DNA of 64,000 nt from CAIVAT01 sp964473485 (GTDB lineage Bacteria; Bacteroidota; Bacteroidia; Bacteroidales; FEN-979), in the NCBI GenBank assembly GCA_964473485.1, contig CAYYPH010000002.1:186001-250000 (forward strand). The letters are read 5' to 3'. Positions 43,809-51,095 of the stretch are shown piece after piece (positions within the stretch are counted from its first letter, which is position 1; each line of letters starts with the position of its first letter). The position numbers and the translations under genes were made by a program. Under the pieces are notes generated by a model, which saw nothing but the letters and a program-made list of their open reading frames with translations, was not told the origin of the DNA and did not search any database.

Positions 43809-45632
43809 ATCGAAATCATCGATCAGCAGGACGCCCTTCCCGGTGTTCCATAAATATATTTTGAGGAGACCATCCCGGTTGGTTATCTCAGGAAGCATCA
43901 GAGAGAAATTGATCTCTCGCCATGCCTGGCCTGAAACGACCGGAATGTCGTTCACCCTGAACCCCTGCCACCAGTCCTCTCTGCCATTGATCTTTTGCAT
44001 GCTCAGCACTACGAGCACCTGGTTGCTGGTCCCTGCGATACTATCGTAAACCATCACCCTTCCTTCAACGAAATAACGGCCGGGGATCGTTCCGAGATTC
44101 GCGGCCCTGACCGCCAGTCCTGGGCTGTAGGTGTGCACGGAATCCAAATAACCGGCATTTGATCCGGAAAAAGCATTCCGTGCCTGAACCAAAAGGGTTT
44201 GGTTCCAGTTGCTGTCGGCACGTTCAAATCCGGTCCTGTAATGCCTGACTGGCTGCCGTGTATTGACCGAAAAATCTGCCATCTCCCGGTTTCCGCCAAG
44301 ACTGTTGAAAACGGCCGAATCGGTGCGCAGGAAAATGTGGCAGTATTTCTCCCGATTCATGCTGTTCGGCTGCATGATCCGGTGCGTGTATTGCCAGGTC
44401 TGGATCAGGTTGACGGTGATGAGCGTGAAGGAGAATAAGTACGCAATGATTGCGCCGGTCCGCTTCTTCATCAGTGTATCCAGGAAAAGGGCGATCAGCA
44501 GGGTATAAATGCCGTAGTAATCGATAAAGGCCCGCAACCCGAATCCATCGCCGTAATACCAGTTCCACCAGCTTGCAACTACATAGGTGCTGACAACCAG
44601 GAACAAAATCATGCTGATCCATTTTCGGAATGAATTCCACCCGATCATGAACAGGCCAGGGATGACGAGCAGCATTGCCGGGGTATAAATAAAAAGTCCC
44701 TTTTCGAAACTGAAAAGAACATCGGTCACACGAGGGTCGCCGAACCTGAATCCCTCCCCGGTGTAAGGCCATATGAAAAGCTGTCCGGTCTGAAGATACC
44801 ACAGGGTTGGCTGGATTGAAAGAATCAAAAAAACCGGGAGTAGAAAAGCGGAAAAAAACCGCTTATTCGAAAAGAGATGCTGCATGAACCTCCCTTGTGC
44901 TGTCTGAGGGTTGATAAAAAATGGGACCAGCAGCAGAATGACCATGTTGGTGGGCCTGATCAGTGCCACCAGGCCGAAGAACAATCCAAGTAAAGTGATA
45001 CGGCCCGAATTCACTTTTCCCGGAAGGGTCAGCAGAATAAAGAGAAACCCGTTGATGGCGAAGAATGAAAATATATGTGACATGGTCTGTTGCCATAGAC
45101 CATAATAGAAAAGGTTTGTCCCGAAGGCCAGCAGAAGGATTGAACAAACAATGGCCCTCCGCCCGATACGATTGATCTCAAGAATCCGGATAAGGAACCA
45201 GAAGCCGGCGATGAGGTAGAAAAGTGACCCGATCCCGGTGAGGAACTGGAAAAAAAACGAGTATCCGTCCACCGGCGTCCCGAAAAGACAGGAGAGAAGC
45301 AGCCCTGACAGGAAAAATGGTAACAACAGCAACGCCTCGCCGGCAAAGTATTTGTTCAGCGGCTTATCCTGATAGGTAACCAGATATCCCGGCTTGTACT
45401 GCGGATAACCGAGCAGTTTCGATTCCCGCTGTACCACTTGGCCGAAGGTCGGGTCGCCATCGATGATCAGCGCCGGCAGGTAGGCATAATAGCCGCGTCC
45501 GTCGCTGGTCACAATGTGTTTCCAGTTGCCGGCAGGTTCGCCGAATATGCGCCCGCCCAGGAAAAACGCCAGGAAAAAAACCGCCAGCAACAACGCAATA
45601 AGGAAAGCAAAAGAAATCTTCACCCTCGCCAT
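43791..45632 (-). CDS. Polytopic membrane protein, glycosyltransferase (GT-C)-like, with C-terminal soluble domain
   Basis: About 613 residues. The N-terminal 400 contain roughly ten to twelve hydrophobic segments. Shortly after the first segment is TSDGRGYYAYLPALI, an acidic loop of the kind used by GT-C transferases that take polyprenyl-linked sugars. The last 170 residues (from about HYRTGFERAD) are beta-rich and likely extracytoplasmic. I do not recognise a named family, and the transferase call is by topology and this loop only. I start at ATG 45632; TTG at 45641 is in frame. Confidence 0.55.
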   Translation of the reverse strand: MARVKISFAFLIALLLAVFFLAFFLGGRIFGEPAGNWKHIVTSDGRGYYAYLPALIIDGDPTFGQVVQRESKLLGYPQYKPGYLVTYQDKPLNKYFAGEALLLLPFFLSGLLLSCLFGTPVDGYSFFFQFLTGIGSLFYLIAGFWFLIRILEINRIGRRAIVCSILLLAFGTNLFYYGLWQQTMSHIFSFFAINGFLFILLTLPGKVNSGRITLLGLFFGLVALIRPTNMVILLLVPFFINPQTAQGRFMQHLFSNKRFFSAFLLPVFLILSIQPTLWYLQTGQLFIWPYTGEGFRFGDPRVTDVLFSFEKGLFIYTPAMLLVIPGLFMIGWNSFRKWISMILFLVVSTYVVASWWNWYYGDGFGLRAFIDYYGIYTLLIALFLDTLMKKRTGAIIAYLFSFTLITVNLIQTWQYTHRIMQPNSMNREKYCHIFLRTDSAVFNSLGGNREMADFSVNTRQPVRHYRTGFERADSNWNQTLLVQARNAFSGSNAGYLDSVHTYSPGLAVRAANLGTIPGRYFVEGRVMVYDSIAGTSNQVLVVLSMQKINGREDWWQGFRVNDIPVVSGQAWREINFSLMLPEITNRDGLLKIYLWNTGKGVLLIDDFDLRFFR

Positions 45633-45688
45633 ATCAATCAATCATTAAATGCCCCTCGTTCCCGTTTCAAAAATAATAAACATACTGA

Positions 45689-45720
45689 TTTGGTGAACTG
45701 ATTAATTCTACGTACCTTTG
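45689..45720 (+). promoter_or_regulatory. Promoter of the rpsF-rpsR-rplI operon
   Basis: TTTG (45689-45692), 20 nt, TACCTTTG (45713-45720). This is one of the best consensus matches in the window and fits a strongly expressed ribosomal operon. The leader is about 40 nt. Confidence 0.7.
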
Positions 45721-45765
45721 CAGACCTTTTTTAAAAAACTATAAATTTATTAAAATCAACACGAA

Positions 45766-46122
45766 ATGTTAAGACAGTACGAAACCGTTTTCATTATGAC
45801 TCCCGTTTTGTCTGATGAACAGATGAAGGAAACGGTAGAAAAGTATCAGAAGTTCCTCGTGAATAAAGGCGCAGAGATCGTCTTCGAGGATCACTGGGGA
45901 TTGCGCAAATTAGCCTATCCGATCCAGAAAAAATCAACAGGTTTTTATCACCTGATCGAATTCAAAGCGGAAGCCTCACTCATCAGGGAGTGGGAAGTCA
46001 CTTTCAAACGCGACGAACGGATTCTCCGTTTTCTGACCGTGGTACTCGACAAGCACATGCTTGCTTACAGTGAAAAGAAGCGCAACAAGTCGAAGGCTGC
46101 AAAAGAAGAAAAAGTTCAGTAA
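45766..46122 (+). CDS. rpsF: 30S ribosomal protein S6
   Basis: Small-subunit protein that binds 16S rRNA as a pair with S18. The 118-residue sequence has the family opening RQYETVFIMTPVLSDEQMKE, then DHWGLRKLAYPIQKKSTGFYHLIEF and FKRDERILRFLTVVLDK. First gene of the operon with rpsR and rplI. Confidence 0.97.
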   Translation: MLRQYETVFIMTPVLSDEQMKETVEKYQKFLVNKGAEIVFEDHWGLRKLAYPIQKKSTGFYHLIEFKAEASLIREWEVTFKRDERILRFLTVVLDKHMLAYSEKKRNKSKAAKEEKVQ

Positions 46123-46141
46123 CCCTTAAATCTGTTTGAAA

Positions 46142-46414
46142 ATGGCAACTCCACAGCAAGGCGAAATAAAATATCTGACCCCGATCGCGGTCGATACCAA
46201 AAAGAAGAAATATTGTCGTTTCAAGAAGAGCGGCATTAAATATATCGATTACAAGGATGCCGACTTCCTGCTTAAGTTTATCAACGAGCAGGGGAAACTC
46301 CTTCCGCGGAGAATCACCGGAACATCCACGAAATACCAGCGTAAAGTGGCTCAGGCCGTTAAACGTGCCCGTCACATTGCATTGTTACCTTATGTTGGTG
46401 ATTTATTAAAATAA
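46142..46414 (+). CDS. rpsR: 30S ribosomal protein S18
   Basis: About 90 residues with KKKKYCRFKKSGIKYIDYKD, LLKFINEQGKLLPRRITGTS and KYQRKVAQAVKRARHIALLPYV, all typical of S18. It partners S6 on the 30S platform. I start at the ATG of MATPQQ; a TTG two codons earlier is in frame. It begins 20 nt after rpsF. Confidence 0.97.
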   Translation: MATPQQGEIKYLTPIAVDTKKKKYCRFKKSGIKYIDYKDADFLLKFINEQGKLLPRRITGTSTKYQRKVAQAVKRARHIALLPYVGDLLK

Positions 46415-46426
46415 GGAGGCAGGAAC

Positions 46427-46876
46427 ATGGAAGTAATTTTGAAACAGGATGTCCTGAATCTGGGATATGCCAATGAAAAAGTGACCGTAAAGCCGGGTTA
46501 TGCCCGTAATTATCTTATTCCCCAGGGGATTGCCATCCCCGCCACGGAGTCGAACAAGAAAGTCCTTGCCGAGACTTTGAAACAGAAGGCTCACAAGGAA
46601 GCAAAAGTAAAGAAGACAGCCGAGGATATTTCTCAGTCGCTCAAAAACCTGGTGGTGAAGATTGGCGCCAAAGCAGCCGAAAGCGGCAAGATTTTCGGTT
46701 CGGTCAACGCCATCCAGATCGCACAGGCCCTCAAGGAGCAGTTCGATATCGACATCGATCGTAAAAAGATCCACGTTGATCATGAACATATCAAGGAGCT
46801 TGGCACCTACACCGCCAAGATAACCCTTCACAAGGAAGTTCATGTAGAGATCACTTTTCAAGTTTTTGCAGAATAG
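46427..46876 (+). CDS. rplI: 50S ribosomal protein L9
   Basis: Large-subunit protein of 149 residues. The N-terminal RNA-binding domain reads MEVILKQDVLNLGYANEKVTVKPGYARNY-type with LIPQGIAIPAT; a long connecting helix (SNKKVLAETLKQKAHKEAKV) and a C-terminal domain (KIFGSVNAIQIAQAL) follow. It has a strong ribosome-binding site, AGGAGG at 46414-46419, unusual among these genes. A terminator follows 22 nt after the stop. Confidence 0.97.
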   Translation: MEVILKQDVLNLGYANEKVTVKPGYARNYLIPQGIAIPATESNKKVLAETLKQKAHKEAKVKKTAEDISQSLKNLVVKIGAKAAESGKIFGSVNAIQIAQALKEQFDIDIDRKKIHVDHEHIKELGTYTAKITLHKEVHVEITFQVFAE

Positions 46877-46898
46877 TTCTGCCTTAAACCGTATCTTT

Positions 46899-46929
46899 AT
46901 CCCGGGATTCATTCATTCCGGGATTTTTT
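46899..46929 (+). terminator. Intrinsic terminator of the ribosomal operon
   Basis: ATCCCGG (46899-46905) pairs with CCGGGAT (46918-46924) and is followed by five T. The next gene's ATG follows at once at 46930, so the hairpin could also affect that gene's translation. Confidence 0.75.
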
Positions 46930-47946
46930 ATGCTTTCCAAGAGCCAGATCCAGTTCATCACCGCCCTGCATCATAAGAAATACAGGGAGGAGTACGGATG
47001 CTTTATAGCCGAAGGAACCAAGGTTGTCAGGGAGCTGATAGAGAGCGATTTCCAGGTCAGGGGGGTCTATGCCGGCGCGGATTGGATCGTTTCGCATATG
47101 CGCGAGACTGCCGCAAAAGGAGTCCCGATATTCGAGACCCTGCCTCATGAAATGCAGAAAATCTCGGCATTGTCAACCCCCGGCCCCGTTCTTGCCGTTG
47201 TAAACATCCCGGCCGCCCCCGAATTTCCCTTCACCGGCTCCCCCGCTCACTCGTTCACCCGTTCACCCGTTCAGCAGTTCCCCGGTTCCCCCGCTCCCCC
47301 GCTCACCAGTTCACCAGTTCACCCGTTCACCAGTTCACCCGCTCCCCCGCTCCCCCGTTCACCCGTTCACCCGTTCACCAATTCCCCAGGCCCCTGGTCC
47401 CTCCAATGGCTCACCCTCGCCCTCGACGATATCAGAGATCCCGGCAACCTGGGCACCATCATCCGCATTGCCGACTGGTTCGGCATACGGACCATCCTGT
47501 GTTCGTTAAGCTGTGTTGATCAATATAACCCGAAAGTGGTGCAGGGAACGATGGGGTCGATCGCCCGGGTTCAGGTCATCCGTTGCAGTCTCGAACATGC
47601 CCTTTCCGTTGTCTCCCCTCTCCATCATACCGGGGAACTTACTGCAGACCATTCAGATATGCCGGTAACTGTCCTGTCCTCAATGCCGGTTTACGGTGCC
47701 TGTCTTGACGGCGAGAACATTTACGACACCACGCTTAACCAGGGCGGTATTTTGCTGATCGGCAACGAGTCACATGGTATTTCACCGGCCCTCCTTCCCT
47801 TGATTACCCAAAAAGTGGCAATCCCTGCTTTTCAGACCGGTGACCGTAAAACGGCCGAGTCGTTGAATGCTTCTGTGGCCACTGCCGTCATTGTGGCGGA
47901 ATTCTTCCGGCGTTTTGGTCTTAAATTTCAGCAGCAACCTATCTGA
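46930..47946 (+). CDS. TrmH/SpoU-family RNA 2'-O-methyltransferase with octanucleotide-repeat linker
   Basis: Residues 1 to about 95 form the N-terminal substrate-binding domain (MLSKSQIQFITALHHKKYR, FIAEGTKVVRELIES). Residues of about 155-338 form the SPOUT catalytic domain with motif 1 LALDDIRDPGNLGTIIRIADWFG, motif 2 ILLIGNESHGISPAL and motif 3 KVAIPAFQTGDRKTAESLNASVATAVIVAEFF. Between them lie about 53 residues of Ser/Pro-rich sequence with an eight-residue period (SPVHPFT-type), encoded by about 20 copies of an 8-nt unit. Family members normally have a short linker here. Because 8 is not a multiple of 3, loss or gain of a unit would shift the frame ahead of the catalytic domain. The start codon abuts the terminator of the preceding operon. 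Confidence 0.88.
   Translation: MLSKSQIQFITALHHKKYREEYGCFIAEGTKVVRELIESDFQVRGVYAGADWIVSHMRETAAKGVPIFETLPHEMQKISALSTPGPVLAVVNIPAAPEFPFTGSPAHSFTRSPVQQFPGSPAPPLTSSPVHPFTSSPAPPLPRSPVHPFTNSPGPWSLQWLTLALDDIRDPGNLGTIIRIADWFGIRTILCSLSCVDQYNPKVVQGTMGSIARVQVIRCSLEHALSVVSPLHHTGELTADHSDMPVTVLSSMPVYGACLDGENIYDTTLNQGGILLIGNESHGISPALLPLITQKVAIPAFQTGDRKTAESLNASVATAVIVAEFFRRFGLKFQQQPI
47230..47389 (+). repeat. Octanucleotide tandem repeat, about 20 degenerate units
   Basis: Units follow the pattern YTC(A/C)CC(C/A)G, for example TTCACCCG, TTCACCAG and CTCCCCCG, in uninterrupted register from 47230 to 47389. Some neighbours are identical (47254-47269, 47342-47357, 47358-47373). It lies inside the coding region of the SpoU methyltransferase; none of the three frames contains a stop within the tract. 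Confidence 0.9.
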
Positions 47947-47952
47947 TATTTT

Positions 47953-49293
47953 ATGGAATACATATATAATATTGTAACTACAATTACATCGGGTTTTAGG
48001 ACATCTCCGAACCGGGTGCACCTTTCCATAATGATATGCCTGTTCCTGTTTTCCAATTTGGTGTATCCCCAGGGGCCGGACCTTGATGCTGAGTTCCCCA
48101 ACATAAACAAAGCCTATGTAAACTCCATTAGTTCCATCAGGGTTTATCAGTCCGACAGTGTTTTAAACCCTGCCGTGATCTGCCTGAACGCCAATGAACG
48201 GCTGAACATTGCGTTCGACGATCTGTCGCCTGACCTGAGGAGGATACAGTACACCGTGCGTCACTGCAGTTTCGACTGGAACACCTCCACCGACCTGGTA
48301 GTGTCGGATTATATCGATGGTTTCAGGGAACAGAATATCGATCAGTACCTTTATTCCTATAACACGACCATCCCGTATATTCATTATTCCGCCACACTGC
48401 CTTCCGATAACCTGCGGCTGAAAATCTCCGGCAATTACCTGTTGATTGTTTATGAGGAGGATACCCGGCAGGTGCTCTTCACGCAACGGTTCATGGTGTA
48501 CGAATCATCGCCCCTCACCCTCGATGTGAGAGTTGGGCGGGGGCTGAAGATGGAGGAGAAGGAGACACACCAGCAGGTCGATGTGTTGGTAAAATTGAAC
48601 GGATTCAGTATCATGGATGTGACTCGTGAAATAAGGCTGGGAATCCGGCAAAACGGCCGCTGGGATAATTTCATGTATGTCGCGAAGCCGAGGATCACCC
48701 GGCCCGGGGAGCTTGATTACAGGTATGATGAGGCCATCGCTTTTCCCGGATGGAACCAGTTCAGGTACTTCGACACAAAAAGCCTTCTCTACCAGTCTGA
48801 GCGTATCTGGAAAATTGTATACGATACAGCTTACCATGTTTACCTGCTCGACGACCTGCCGCGCACCTATAAGAATTACAGTCAGGATAACGATCTTAAT
48901 GGCAGGTACTACATTAAAAATGAGGAGCATGCACAAAATTATGATACGGAGGCCGATTATGCTTATGTTAATTTCTTTTTGCCCTATCCCGCTGAGATTA
49001 CCTCAGGGGCGTTTCAAATCACCGGCGACCTGACGGCATGGCAGAGCGCTGATTTCAGCCGCATGTTTTACAACCGGGCCCGCAGGGGGTATGAAATGAC
49101 CCTCTTGCTAAAGCAGGGGTATTACAACTACCTGTATGTTTACCGTTCAAAAGACGGCAGCACCCTCGACGAGACCATGGTCGAAGGCAGCCACTGGGAG
49201 ACCGAAAATGATTATGAGGTAATGGTTTATTACCGGCCGACCGGGTGGAGTTATGACCGGCTGGTGAGTTATTTAAAGGTCGGTTCGAGGTAA
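47953..49293 (+). CDS. Type IX secretion system plug protein (DUF5103)
   Basis: A 446-residue secreted protein. Its N-terminal part (LNANERLNIAFDDLSPDLRRIQYTVRHCSFDW, NYLLIVYEEDTRQVLFTQRFMVYE) and C-terminal part (FFLPYPAEITSGAFQITGDL, MTLLLKQGYYNYLYVY, WETENDYEVMVYYRP) match what I know of DUF5103. A member of that family plugs the SprA translocon of the T9SS in Flavobacterium. The signal peptide is probably MICLFLFSNLVYPQ, so the real start may be ATG 48031 rather than 47953. It begins 6 nt after the methyltransferase gene. Confidence 0.8.
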   Translation: MEYIYNIVTTITSGFRTSPNRVHLSIMICLFLFSNLVYPQGPDLDAEFPNINKAYVNSISSIRVYQSDSVLNPAVICLNANERLNIAFDDLSPDLRRIQYTVRHCSFDWNTSTDLVVSDYIDGFREQNIDQYLYSYNTTIPYIHYSATLPSDNLRLKISGNYLLIVYEEDTRQVLFTQRFMVYESSPLTLDVRVGRGLKMEEKETHQQVDVLVKLNGFSIMDVTREIRLGIRQNGRWDNFMYVAKPRITRPGELDYRYDEAIAFPGWNQFRYFDTKSLLYQSERIWKIVYDTAYHVYLLDDLPRTYKNYSQDNDLNGRYYIKNEEHAQNYDTEADYAYVNFFLPYPAEITSGAFQITGDLTAWQSADFSRMFYNRARRGYEMTLLLKQGYYNYLYVYRSKDGSTLDETMVEGSHWETENDYEVMVYYRPTGWSYDRLVSYLKVGSR

Positions 49294-49351
49294 AATATCC
49301 ACATTTACCCTTGATTTCTGAACAGGGATGACATTGTTGTGCTGAAATAAT

Positions 49352-49359
49352 TAACTTTG
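49352..49359 (+). promoter_or_regulatory. Putative -7 element upstream of the WxxW-repeat T9SS protein gene
   Basis: TAACTTTG fits TAnnTTTG, 68 nt before the ATG. The TTG copies upstream are closer (about 15 nt or less) than the normal spacing. Confidence 0.35.
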
Positions 49360-49427
49360 TTAAAATATTGCTTCCCCTTTGCAATTGAAAAATAAACACT
49401 GCAAATAAAACCTTAAATTATTAAACC

Positions 49428-50936
49428 ATGGAGAATCCAATGATCAACCGCCTCCCATTCATATTGATTGTGTCTCTGATCCTGGTTGGATCAGTATATG
49501 GTCAGAACAAAATATCTTCTATTGACAAAATTATTAACAGCAGGGAGGCTGGACAGACCGTTCTTTCAGAACTGGTATATACAAAACTGTCACCCGGAAA
49601 ACCGCATAATAACCTTCTCGGAAATGATGATCCTGAAGAGGCACATTTTGTGATGGATACAGCAGTAATTTTTTCATTAGGCAACCCTCCCCAACGTCAG
49701 ATTTTTGATTACTCAGAGTCAGGCTATAATCTGGAATTCCTTGTCCAGAATTATGAGAACAATATATGGGTCAATAACCTGATTGAAACATCCACCTTTG
49801 ATATCGATGGGAATAAACTCACCTCGCTTTGGAAGGTTTGGAATAATGGTATTTGGGTAAATGAACAGACTGAAACGAATACGTATGCCAATTCAAAGCT
49901 GTTGGAGTCAGTACGACAGAAGTGGATCATGAATCAATGGGTAAATTCAGAAAAGGAAACTTTCCAGTATGATAGTTTTGGAAACATGATCTCCTACACC
50001 AGCGAATACTGGCTTGCTGTTAGTTGGGTATACAAGGATCATGAGTTGTACACATATGACAACCTGGGTAACATACTCACCAGGTTTGTGGAGAAGTGGG
50101 ACAATGGAGGCTGGCAAAGCATGGCCAGATATTCCTATGACTATAACCAATTGGGTGATCGGGTATTTGAATTGGCAGAGGAGTGGGTTAGCGGAGGATG
50201 GAAAAACTCTTCAAAGGGAAGTTATGTTTATGATGCTCAAAGTTATCTTAAGACGTATCAGGTTGAGGTTTGGTTAAATGGATGGTGGCAGTATGACACC
50301 AGGCACAGCTTTACCTATGATTCAAGTGGGAGATTAGTTACTGAAACGATCGAAAATTTTATAAACGGGAGCTGGAATAATAGTAAAAGGGATAATTATT
50401 CCTATAATTTTTTCAACGAAGTTCAATCTTTGCTGATTGAGGAGTGGGACAACGGAGCCTGGAGGAATGTATCATTATCTGCTTATGATTATGATGCATC
50501 AGGAAATGCAGAATCAGGAAGATATTATGTGTGGGACGGAAGCACCTGGAATCAGACTGAAGATGGAAATCTGACCATCTCGTACGATTTTGGTAGCGAT
50601 TATAAAATCTTTACAGCAATAGAGGTTAAAGCGCATTACAAATCAGTAAACAGTGGAATCAACTTCATATCTGATCATGGGTTGACCAGATTCCAGTGTC
50701 AACCAAATCCGGCCAATGATTATTTTGATGTCGTTTTAGATCTTTCTGAGTCAATGTTTGCCAACCTCGTCGTAATTGATTTACAAGGGAAAGTGATTCA
50801 AACAATTTTCAATGGAGAATTCCATAAAGGAGTAAATGTTATTGAAGTTAAGTCGGCTGCCATGCCTGCCGGAGTATATCTGGTAACATTAAATTCTAAC
50901 GACAGGATAGCAGTTACGAAACTGATCATCCAGTAA
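49428..50936 (+). CDS. T9SS-exported repeat protein with WxNGxW-type repeats
   Basis: A 502-residue protein with a signal peptide (INRLPFILIVSLILVGSVYGQ) and a C-terminal T9SS sorting domain (CQPNPANDYFDVVLDLS to VTKLIIQ). Between them are about ten imperfect repeats of 30-36 residues, each with a W-x3-x-W core and an aromatic end, for example EKWDNGGWQSMARYSYDY, EEWVSGGWKNSSKGSYVY and EEWDNGAWRNVSLSAYDY. The pattern recalls YD/RHS-like or DUF3836-type beta repeats. Function is unknown; surface display or release is inferred. The gene is visibly more AT-rich than its neighbours. Confidence 0.75.
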   Translation: MENPMINRLPFILIVSLILVGSVYGQNKISSIDKIINSREAGQTVLSELVYTKLSPGKPHNNLLGNDDPEEAHFVMDTAVIFSLGNPPQRQIFDYSESGYNLEFLVQNYENNIWVNNLIETSTFDIDGNKLTSLWKVWNNGIWVNEQTETNTYANSKLLESVRQKWIMNQWVNSEKETFQYDSFGNMISYTSEYWLAVSWVYKDHELYTYDNLGNILTRFVEKWDNGGWQSMARYSYDYNQLGDRVFELAEEWVSGGWKNSSKGSYVYDAQSYLKTYQVEVWLNGWWQYDTRHSFTYDSSGRLVTETIENFINGSWNNSKRDNYSYNFFNEVQSLLIEEWDNGAWRNVSLSAYDYDASGNAESGRYYVWDGSTWNQTEDGNLTISYDFGSDYKIFTAIEVKAHYKSVNSGINFISDHGLTRFQCQPNPANDYFDVVLDLSESMFANLVVIDLQGKVIQTIFNGEFHKGVNVIEVKSAAMPAGVYLVTLNSNDRIAVTKLIIQ

Positions 50937-51015
50937 GAGAATCCTGGTAATAAGGATAATGAGCAACACTTACGAAAAAAGAACATACACTTACTAATAA
51001 AGTAAACATTATCTC

Positions 51016-51045
51016 TTGTTTTTATACTTTTTTATAGTATCTTTG
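51016..51045 (+). promoter_or_regulatory. Bacteroidota-type promoter of the six-repeat T9SS protein gene
   Basis: TTG (51016-51018), 19 nt, TATCTTTG (51038-51045). Good match to the consensus, with a leader of about 45 nt. The rest of 50937-51095 holds no gene. Confidence 0.65.
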
Positions 51046-51095
51046 TATGGTCTGATAAAATGTCTTGATAAATGCAAAAATAAAACCAATCCAAT

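Noticed and set aside
47230..47389. Octanucleotide tract as a CRISPR array
   Set aside because: Units are 8 nt with no spacers, lie inside a coding frame and have no cas genes nearby.
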